Positions 1-5,265 of a stretch of 7,357 nt of DNA are shown piece by piece. The translations under genes and the position numbers were made by a program. Origin of the DNA: Bryobacterales bacterium (lineage in GTDB: Bacteria; Cyanobacteriota; Vampirovibrionia; Obscuribacterales; Obscuribacteraceae); NCBI GenBank assembly GCA_903970295.1, contig CAJCHQ010000625.1, forward strand, positions 1 through 7,357, read 5' to 3'. How positions within the stretch are numbered: the stretch's first letter is position 1; every line of letters begins with the position of its first letter. Below the pieces are notes generated by a model that had not been told where the DNA came from, did no database searches, and saw nothing but the letters and a program-made list of their open reading frames with translations.

Positions 1-1308
1 TACAACCGCCAAGCCGATTTCGTCAGCAGCATCGATAGCGGCGAAGAATGGCTTCTTGCCCATATGCATGTGCCGCACTATATTTTCGATTTCGACAATC
101 GCATCGTCAACGAGAATGCCTATCACCAAGGCCAGCCCCAACAAAGACATATCATTTAAAGTGAAATCGACCGCTTTCATGAACGCAAATGTTGGTATCA
201 CAGAAAGTGGCATGGCAAACGCCGAGATCATTGCCGCCCGACCGTCGCGCAGGAAAGCCCAAATGACGACAACGGCCAAAATGGCGCCAAGAGCCAGAGC
301 TTCGAAAGTAGCCGAACACGATTCGCGCACATATTTGGCATCGCTGAATATGCGTTTGAATTTGACGTCCGGCATATGCTTTTCCAGGTCAGCGATAACG
401 CGATCGGCATCTTTCTCGACGTTAACGATGTTTTTGCCTCGCCGCCGAATGATTTCAAAACTGACGACCGACTTGCCGTCGAGCAAAGATTTGTGGCGCT
501 GTTCGGAAATACCGTCAGTAACTGAGCCAAGTGCTCGCAGTTCCACCCACCTGTTTCCGGGCAAAATGATCCGAGTCGAGCGCAATGCCTCGACTGAAGG
601 TACACTGCCTAGAGTGCGAATCGACTGCTCGGCTGAGCCTAATTCAGATCGTCCTCCGGGTAAATTGACATTCAATGATTTCAACTGCGTGTTGACCATG
701 TCGGCCGTCACACCCAGCGCTTCGAGCCTGACCGGGTCCAAATTGATGTTGATTTGCCTGTTCACGCCGCCAAATCTGTAGACATTGCCGACATCGGCAG
801 TCGCTAACAAAGCCCGTGAAACATCATTGTCGACAAGCCAACTCAACTCGATTGTTGAGCGTGTGGCAGAAGAAATCGTGTATGTGATAGACGATCCAGA
901 AACATAGTCGTCGCGCGCAATCGATGGCTCGTCGATGCCTTTGGGCAATTGCTGCCGAATTTTTGTAATTGCCTCGCGCACATCACTGGCGGCTCGGTCG
1001 CTATTGGTGCCCAGTTCGAATTCGACTGCGGTATTGGACATACCCGTGTTGATCCACGAGTGAATATGCTTGACGTTAGCCACTCCGGCTACGGCGTCTT
1101 CCACCTTTCGCGTCACCTGGGTTTCGAGTTCCAGAGGTGCTGCACCATTTTCGCTTATATAAACTGACACCCAGGGAACATCGATATTAGGCTCTTCTTC
1201 GATGCCTAAATTGGTCAAGGCGAAAATTCCGGCGACTGTCAACAACAGAAAAAGCACAATCGAAGGGATCGGATTGCGTATGCACCACGCCGAAATATTC
1301 CAATTCAT
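1..1308 (-). CDS. RND efflux permease, HAE1-like (AcrB/MdtB superfamily), N-terminal part, cut by window edge
   Basis: This is an inner-membrane proton-driven pump subunit that exports small molecules through a periplasmic adaptor and an outer-membrane channel. The reading frame is open for 436 codons from ATG at 1308 down to base 1 with no stop, so the C-terminal half or more lies outside; full family members are about 1,000-1,050 residues. TM1 spans about residues 13-32. A large periplasmic porter region covers about 35-330, beginning with the family-typical EEEPNIDVP stretch. TM2 is about 335-353, followed by the conserved FLRDGRAAMI turn; TM3 is about 360-380 and TM4 about 388-410. TM4 has GILVDDAIVEIENIVRH, whose Asp401-Asp402 pair matches the AcrB Asp407-Asp408 proton relay. 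Two adjacent Asp here favour HAE1 drug/hydrophobe pumps over the HME metal pumps (CzcA-type). The ATG overlaps the adaptor stop codon (ATGA), which implies translational coupling. The substrate cannot be read from the sequence. Confidence 0.95.
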   Translation of the reverse strand, partial: MNWNISAWCIRNPIPSIVLFLLLTVAGIFALTNLGIEEEPNIDVPWVSVYISENGAAPLELETQVTRKVEDAVAGVANVKHIHSWINTGMSNTAVEFELGTNSDRAASDVREAITKIRQQLPKGIDEPSIARDDYVSGSSITYTISSATRSTIELSWLVDNDVSRALLATADVGNVYRFGGVNRQININLDPVRLEALGVTADMVNTQLKSLNVNLPGGRSELGSAEQSIRTLGSVPSVEALRSTRIILPGNRWVELRALGSVTDGISEQRHKSLLDGKSVVSFEIIRRRGKNIVNVEKDADRVIADLEKHMPDVKFKRIFSDAKYVRESCSATFEALALGAILAVVVIWAFLRDGRAAMISAFAMPLSVIPTFAFMKAVDFTLNDMSLLGLALVIGILVDDAIVEIENIVRHMHMGKKPFFAAIDAADEIGLAVV

Positions 1309-2891
1309 TGGGAGACTCGCACGAAATCTCGGTCAGAAAGAAAACGAGCACCCTTGTCGACGACGACATCTCCTGGCTTCAGTCCCTCGACGATTTCCAC
1401 AAATTTTTCCGCACGCATTCCCACTTTGACGCTGGTGCTGACCGCACGCGCACCATCTAATTTGAAGACAAAAGATTCGCCGTTCCGATTGACTACTGAG
1501 TTCGCCGGCACAGTTACGGCTTTTCGACGCCCGAGATTGACTTGACCATGAACGAACATACCAGGTTTCAATCCGGATGAACTCGGTAAATCGATGCGGA
1601 CCGTGCCCAGACGTGTCAGTGGATCGACTTGAGGACTAACCATTTTGACTTTGCCCAATACTCTTTCTTTTTCGTCTTCAGTGCTCGAAACACTCACGGT
1701 TTGTCCGCTTTTGAATTGAGTCAAATCAATGTCCGAAACTTGTGCTTTCAACTCCAACCGATTGAGGCGAATTATTGAAAAAAGCGGAGTGCCGGCATTG
1801 GTGATATCACCGATGTGTGCATCTCGCTTAGAGATCAAACCGTCGTCGGGAGCGCGAATGATGGTCTGAGCAATTTGCTGTTCGAGCAGCCGAATTTGAC
1901 CCTTAGTTTCGGCAATCGTAGCCCGCGAGATATCTACGTCTTCGAGCCGTCCGCCTCGTTCTGCTTCAAGCAACTTTTCGCGAGACTGATCCTCCTGCGA
2001 ACGCGAGGCTTTAATTTTGGCGTCCGCCATCAAGACTTCCTGGCGGGCTGTATCGAGTGCCAGTTGTTTTGCTTCTGCATCCGATTTGCTTTCGGCGCCC
2101 ACCCGCGCCAGCGCCGTCCAGCGCCCGGCATTCAGCTCGCAGTTGGCTAGATTGACGCGAGCTTGCCGGCGATGCGCTTCTTCCTGCGCTGTGTTGGCTT
2201 GGGCCTGAGCGAGAGCACCACGCAAGGCGTTAATGTCCTCCTGGCGCACAGGCCGAATCGATTTCTTCAACGTCGCGGTCCCTGATTGCAGACGCGCGCG
2301 AGCTTGCTCCAATTGAGCTGCCAACAAGGTTGAATTGAGAGTGGTGAGGATTTGACCTTTTTTGACGAAATCGCCCTCATCGACATTCACTGCCATAATG
2401 CGCAGACCGCTGACTTCGGCACCAACGCTGAGAGGGTCCCAGGCCCAGACCGATCCAGTGATCGACACTACGTCATCCACCTCTTGTATTCTTGCTGGTG
2501 CCGTCGAGACAATCACCGCCGGTGGTGCAACGAGACTGGCCTGGGATGGGGCGGATGATCTGTTATTTATGTATTGATACAGATAAACTGAAGCAACCGA
2601 GACAATTATGAGTGCAAGGGCGATTATGACAATTGTTTTGAAGCCGCTTGGCTCTTGGGCTGCCTGGTACCGACCCGTCGATGACGGAGATATCCGATCG
2701 GGTGATAACGGTTGCATCCGGTCAGTCGATGATTGTACCGATCGCTCGGCGCCGATCAAATCTTCTGGCAGACACTCAAGTGAATTAGGCACTTCACTCG
2801 CGGACTCGATTGTCGCCTGAGAATATTCTGCCTTCACACCAGTGGCCCCCCGTATGAGCTCGCTCGCAAAGGTTTCCTGTGCCAAACACAC
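1305..2891 (-). CDS. RND efflux periplasmic adaptor (HlyD/MFP family) with long N-terminal extension
   Basis: This membrane-fusion protein bridges the RND permease and a TolC-type channel in the periplasm. It has 528 residues from a GTG start, against about 370-420 for typical adaptors. Residues 1-84 are polar and Ser/Pro-rich. One membrane anchor lies at 85-107 (TIVIIALALIIVSVASVYLY). The first lipoyl half is about 155-190 (EVSGLRI, then NVDEGDFVKKGQIL). A long Ala/Gln/Glu-rich coiled-coil hairpin spans about 190-342. The second lipoyl half is 343-373 (IIRAPDDGLISKRDAHIGD), the beta-barrel is about 378-450 with the typical LKPGMFVHGQV end, and the membrane-proximal domain is about 455-528. 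The start is uncertain: GTG 2891 comes just after an in-frame TGA (2898-2900) with only a weak GAG upstream. GTG 2837 and ATG 2717 (Met59) also keep the anchor. No lipobox is visible, so an N-terminal helix replaces lipid anchoring. The stop overlaps the permease start (ATGA). Confidence 0.93.
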   Translation of the reverse strand: MCLAQETFASELIRGATGVKAEYSQATIESASEVPNSLECLPEDLIGAERSVQSSTDRMQPLSPDRISPSSTGRYQAAQEPSGFKTIVIIALALIIVSVASVYLYQYINNRSSAPSQASLVAPPAVIVSTAPARIQEVDDVVSITGSVWAWDPLSVGAEVSGLRIMAVNVDEGDFVKKGQILTTLNSTLLAAQLEQARARLQSGTATLKKSIRPVRQEDINALRGALAQAQANTAQEEAHRRQARVNLANCELNAGRWTALARVGAESKSDAEAKQLALDTARQEVLMADAKIKASRSQEDQSREKLLEAERGGRLEDVDISRATIAETKGQIRLLEQQIAQTIIRAPDDGLISKRDAHIGDITNAGTPLFSIIRLNRLELKAQVSDIDLTQFKSGQTVSVSSTEDEKERVLGKVKMVSPQVDPLTRLGTVRIDLPSSSGLKPGMFVHGQVNLGRRKAVTVPANSVVNRNGESFVFKLDGARAVSTSVKVGMRAEKFVEIVEGLKPGDVVVDKGARFLSDRDFVRVSQ

Positions 2892-2966
2892 TTTCGCTCA
2901 ATGCCAGCTGGGCACGAACGATTATCGGTCCCATCGAGGGAATAGACGGCGAATTTGATATTCCTT

Positions 2967-3031
2967 TAATTTTAGCCAGCCATTTCTTGACAACATAGTC
3001 AATCCTAACAGAAGCAGAGCGGCTAAAATTA
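2967..3031. repeat. Perfect 11-bp inverted repeat in the divergent intergenic region
   Basis: TAATTTTAGCC (2967-2977) and its exact reverse complement GGCTAAAATTA (3021-3031) face each other across 43 bp. Each arm carries a TAAAAT hexamer (5 of 6 matches to a sigma-70 -10 box), one reading right towards the nitroreductase (3024-3029) and one reading left towards the adaptor (2974-2969). This would suit a pair of back-to-back promoters. However, no good -35 box lies 16-18 bp upstream of either, so the promoter reading is an inference. The repeat itself is seen directly. Confidence 0.5.
2987..3002. promoter_or_regulatory. TTGAC-N6-GTCAA palindrome, candidate operator
   Basis: A palindrome with perfect 5-bp arms and a 6-bp spacer lies between the two divergently read transcription units and between the arms of the larger inverted repeat. 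Its size and position suit binding by a dimeric regulator controlling both directions. The arms are short enough to arise by chance, no regulator gene lies in the window, and the family of any binding protein is unknown. The left arm extends to TTGACA, but no -10 box follows at 16-18 bp. Confidence 0.3.
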
Positions 3032-3057
3032 CAATCTGCGAAAACACCAGGGCCAAT

Positions 3058-3708
3058 ATGTCTATTCTAACCAAACCAAATGCTGTCGTTGAAAGCCTAA
3101 ACTGGCGCTACGCCACGAAAAAATTTGACCCGGAGCAAAAAATCAGCCCTGAAATCTGGAATCAGATCGAGGCGGCTCTCGTGCTCACGCCATCGAGCTT
3201 TGGTTTGCAGCCCTGGAAATTCGTCGTAGTCACCGATCAGTCAATTAAAGAGCAGCTGCCAACAATCTCCTTCAGCCAGAGACAACCAGCCGATTGTTCA
3301 CATCTAGTCGTGATTTGCCGGCTCAATCAAATGAGCGACGAATATGTTCACCAGTACGTCGACTATATGGCCCAGACTCGCAATTTGCCACTTGAAGCGG
3401 TCGCCGAAATTAGACAGCGAATGCTTGGTTTTGTGCAATCGCGCACGCCCGACCAACTTTGTGCCTGGATGGAAAAACAATGCTACATCGCGCTCGGTAA
3501 TTTGCTCACTACTGCTTCCATGTTGGGCGTGGACAATTGTCCGATGGAAGGGCTGAATGCGGATGAATACGACAAAATATTGGCACTCGATAAATTGGGC
3601 TGCCATGCCATCGCTTTGTGCGCCCTTGGCTTTCGCGCTACTGACGATCGATACAGCACTTTAGCCAAAGTGCGTTTTCCCGCAGCAGACAAAGTGATCA
3701 AAATTTGA
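3058..3708 (+). CDS. NfsB-like FMN-dependent NAD(P)H nitroreductase
   Basis: This 216-residue soluble flavoprotein is predicted to transfer electrons from NAD(P)H through FMN to nitroaromatics, quinones or similar acceptors; length matches E. coli NfsB (217). Visible family signatures: the N-terminal FMN-phosphate motif WRYATKKFD (Arg17, Thr20, Lys21; compare KRHSTKAFD in NfsB), TPSSFGLQPWKFVVV at about 44-58 (the PSS...QPWxF signature), a CPMEG loop at 161-165 equivalent to PIEG, and a C-terminal AKVRFP stretch with Lys204 and Arg206 matching the phosphate-binding KSRLP of NfsB. The NfsB Asn71-Glu-Arg-Lys segment reads SQRQ here, a difference also present in some relatives. It has seven cysteines. 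An AGGG (3049-3052) sits 5 bp before the ATG as a weak Shine-Dalgarno. It diverges from the efflux operon and probably leads an operon with the next gene. The physiological substrate is not deducible. Confidence 0.92.
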   Translation: MSILTKPNAVVESLNWRYATKKFDPEQKISPEIWNQIEAALVLTPSSFGLQPWKFVVVTDQSIKEQLPTISFSQRQPADCSHLVVICRLNQMSDEYVHQYVDYMAQTRNLPLEAVAEIRQRMLGFVQSRTPDQLCAWMEKQCYIALGNLLTTASMLGVDNCPMEGLNADEYDKILALDKLGCHAIALCALGFRATDDRYSTLAKVRFPAADKVIKI

Positions 3709-3711
3709 GGA
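3707..3711 (+). promoter_or_regulatory. Shine-Dalgarno (GAGGA) that fixes the start of the TPR-like gene
   Basis: GAGGA overlaps the nitroreductase TGA stop and lies 8 bp before ATG 3720. A frame-compatible TTG at 3705 exists, but it would overlap this ribosome-binding site, so ATG 3720 is preferred. The arrangement suggests translational linkage between the two genes. Confidence 0.6.
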
Positions 3712-3719
3712 ATTTAGCT

Positions 3720-4277
3720 ATGTCGCCGTCGAATGTTATGTTGCACAAGGCCATCCAGACATTTTTTGTGCTCTTCTTTGTAGCTTCACCACAGTGCTTT
3801 GCCGAGAATGCCGAAGACAGATTCTTGGCCAATATTCCGCCTGTATCAAACAAAACGATCGCTTCTTTAACCCATGACATTAGCGAAAATCCAGGCAATT
3901 GGGAATTATTGCGAGACCGCGGTCTGATTTATTTGAGAAGCAAAGATGCGTTTGCCGCAGGGCAAGATTTCAAACGTTCGATCGCCATATTGGAAGCAGA
4001 ACAGCTTGTTGCACATGCCAGCGATGATCCTTCCGTAAGCACAATTAGAGGCTCTCTTGCTTCACTCTATACTCTGGAAGCACTGGCTCAGATCGCGCAG
4101 GATCATTTGAAAGTGGCATTCAATTATTGCAATCAAGCGATCAACAAAGATTCTCGCTGGGCCGATTTGTATCGCGTCAGAGCTTCAGTACACTCTAAAC
4201 TCGGCCGCAAAGTCAAAGCTGCAGCCGATGAACAAGCAGCTGCAACACTCGATGCCGGACTGCCTTTAACACACTAG
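3720..4277 (+). CDS. Small secreted protein with TPR-like helical repeats, function unknown
   Basis: This is a 185-residue protein if started at ATG 3720, which the GAGGA at 3707-3711 supports. A signal peptide is visible: Lys10, then the hydrophobic stretch AIQTFFVLFFVAS (11-23), with likely signal peptidase I cleavage after QCFA (residue 28). The Cys at 26 is not in a lipobox. The mature part is about 157 residues and mostly helical. One stretch fits a tetratricopeptide unit at about 60-92 (NWELLRDRGLIYL, then AAGQDFKRSIAIL). A second likely helical pair lies at about 118-178 (ALAQIAQDHLKVAFNYCNQAI, then LYRVRASVHSKLG). TPR scaffolds mediate protein-protein contacts, so a periplasmic or exported adaptor role is plausible, but no partner can be named. 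It starts 11 bp after the nitroreductase stop and is probably co-transcribed with it. Confidence 0.8.
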   Translation: MSPSNVMLHKAIQTFFVLFFVASPQCFAENAEDRFLANIPPVSNKTIASLTHDISENPGNWELLRDRGLIYLRSKDAFAAGQDFKRSIAILEAEQLVAHASDDPSVSTIRGSLASLYTLEALAQIAQDHLKVAFNYCNQAINKDSRWADLYRVRASVHSKLGRKVKAAADEQAAATLDAGLPLTH

Positions 4278-4333
4278 TCAGAGCCAAGAGTGGCGTCCTC
4301 CAATTGTACAGTTCGCATCAATAGCGGTATCAC

Positions 4334-4399
4334 ATGAAAGCATTCTTCAAGAAACTACATAGCTTGAAACGATTAAAAGACACGCAGACTGAGCGATAA
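4334..4399 (+). CDS. Possible 21-residue basic peptide, tentative
   Basis: In the 138-bp gap between two plus-strand genes, an ATG at 4334 opens a 21-codon frame ending in TAA (4397-4399). The peptide begins MKAFFKKLHSLKRLKD and is rich in Lys/Arg with an amphipathic look. Only a weak GCGG precedes it by about 7 bp. It could be a leader peptide, a small membrane-active peptide, or chance. Nothing else supports expression. Confidence 0.15.
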   Translation: MKAFFKKLHSLKRLKDTQTER

Positions 4400-4415
4400 A
4401 CGCCAATTCTACGTT

Positions 4416-5204
4416 ATGCTTATTCAATCTATGAAGCGCACCTCTGCCATTCCATCTTCTCTTTTCTTGAGCCTCGCATTGTCGGCACAAATGCCCTTGC
4501 TGGCGGCGTCCGGAAGTGTGGAGTTGAAAGGACCACTGCCGACGTCTGCCTCAATTCAAGTGCCGGCAACTCAAACGAACAATAACGATATGGGCGGGTT
4601 TTCAGCCCCGGGGGCAGATGCGATCATGACCCCGGACATGCTGCTCGTCACTCCTTCGAGCTCCACTCAGGAGCCGCCTAAACCTTTAAAGGACCTAATT
4701 GGCACTGAACTGAAGTTGCACATCGACCGCACCGACATAGTTTTCGACAAACTACGCGGCATCATGATCACTGTCAGCAATCAGACCAATCGTCCAGTCA
4801 TGGTCGATGGCGAAAAAGCGACAGCAATCGTTGGCAGCAATAGCATCACTTGCGTACCGGTCTCCACGATCCAACTGGCGATCATACCGGTCCATCGAGG
4901 CAAACAAAGTTTTGAAGAGCTGCTCACCAAAGCCTTTCCAGCAGCTGTCACTGTGGGTGCGGCGCCGACTGTACGCGACATAAAAGTACTACACAAACCT
5001 ATTCTGGACCGCTACGGACCAGATGAGTTGCGACGAAAAATCGAGTATTCGAGATTCGGCCGAAGAATTCTCTGGACCAATCAAAAAGTTCAGGGAGTGA
5101 TTTATTTTCAAACCAGCGATGACTTGTCGACTGCAAAAATATCTTTGCCGGCGACGACTTTGTTCGACAACAAAGACACGGGTACGTTGACATCTTCGCC
5201 TTGA
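4416..5204 (+). CDS. Secreted protein of unknown family with a predicted beta-rich (Ig-like) domain
   Basis: I do not recognise the family. The frame gives 262 residues from ATG 4416, or 257 from ATG 4431, which gives a more typical signal peptide (MKRTSAIPSSLFLSLALSAQ). Neither start has a Shine-Dalgarno. Cleavage is likely near LLAA/SGS (residues 28-34). Residues about 35-92 form a disordered-looking linker rich in Ser, Thr, Pro and Asn. Residues about 93-250 hold alternating hydrophobic strands, for example IMITVSNQTNRPVMVDG (116-132) and VQGVIYFQTSDD (225-236), like the small Ig-like domains of cell-surface proteins. A hydrophobic Ala/Gly/Val patch (about 173-185) interrupts the fold, and a basic stretch lies at 204-217 (ELRRKIEYSRFGRR). 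A periplasmic, surface or outer-membrane-associated role is likely. It follows the TPR-like gene after 138 bp, so co-transcription is possible but not shown. Confidence 0.75.
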   Translation: MLIQSMKRTSAIPSSLFLSLALSAQMPLLAASGSVELKGPLPTSASIQVPATQTNNNDMGGFSAPGADAIMTPDMLLVTPSSSTQEPPKPLKDLIGTELKLHIDRTDIVFDKLRGIMITVSNQTNRPVMVDGEKATAIVGSNSITCVPVSTIQLAIIPVHRGKQSFEELLTKAFPAAVTVGAAPTVRDIKVLHKPILDRYGPDELRRKIEYSRFGRRILWTNQKVQGVIYFQTSDDLSTAKISLPATTLFDNKDTGTLTSSP

Positions 5205-5210
5205 CTTTTT

Positions 5211-5231
5211 GCGCTTGCGGCAACGCAGCGC
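5211..5231. terminator. GC-rich hairpin with GCAA tetraloop at the convergent junction
   Basis: GCGC-T-TGCG pairs with CGCA-GCGC around a GCAA (GNRA) tetraloop, giving 8 base pairs with one bulged T. It lies 6 bp after the stop of the plus-strand gene at 4416-5204. A run of five T (5206-5210) precedes it, but none follows on either strand, so it is not a standard intrinsic terminator. A role in 3' end stability or termination of the plus-strand transcript is plausible. Confidence 0.3.
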
Positions 5232-5237
5232 GAATGC

Positions 5238-5265
5238 AAACCTTAGCTCGAGCCACCTAAGGTTT
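5238..5265. terminator. 9-bp perfect stem overlapping the end of the channel gene
   Basis: AAACCTTAG (5238-5246) pairs exactly with CTAAGGTTT (5257-5265) around a 10-nt loop. The right arm includes the TAG stop of the minus-strand channel gene. Together with the neighbouring GC hairpin it fills the 52-bp convergent gap. No U tract follows on either strand, so it may act as a bidirectional block or RNA 3' end structure, not as a classical Rho-independent terminator. Confidence 0.3.

Noticed and set aside
56..781. Long plus-strand open frame of 241 codons
   Set aside because: It is antisense to the permease gene, whose frame shows clear RND motifs including the TM4 Asp-Asp pair. The plus-strand translation has no domain, and it looks like a shadow frame.
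2987..2992. TTGACA as a -35 box for the nitroreductase
   Set aside because: No -10-like hexamer lies 16-18 bp downstream; the best hexamer, TAAAAT at 3024, is 31 bp away.
3705..3707. TTG start for the TPR-like gene
   Set aside because: It overlaps the GAGGA ribosome-binding site that sits properly for ATG 3720, and starting at ATG 3720 leaves a complete signal peptide.
3795..3797. Cys26 of the TPR-like protein as a lipoprotein acylation site
   Set aside because: The preceding residues SPQ do not form a lipobox, and a signal peptidase I site after QCFA fits better.
4283..4294. GCCA-AGAG-TGGC mini-hairpin after the TPR-like gene
   Set aside because: Only four base pairs and no following T run, so it is too weak to call a terminator.
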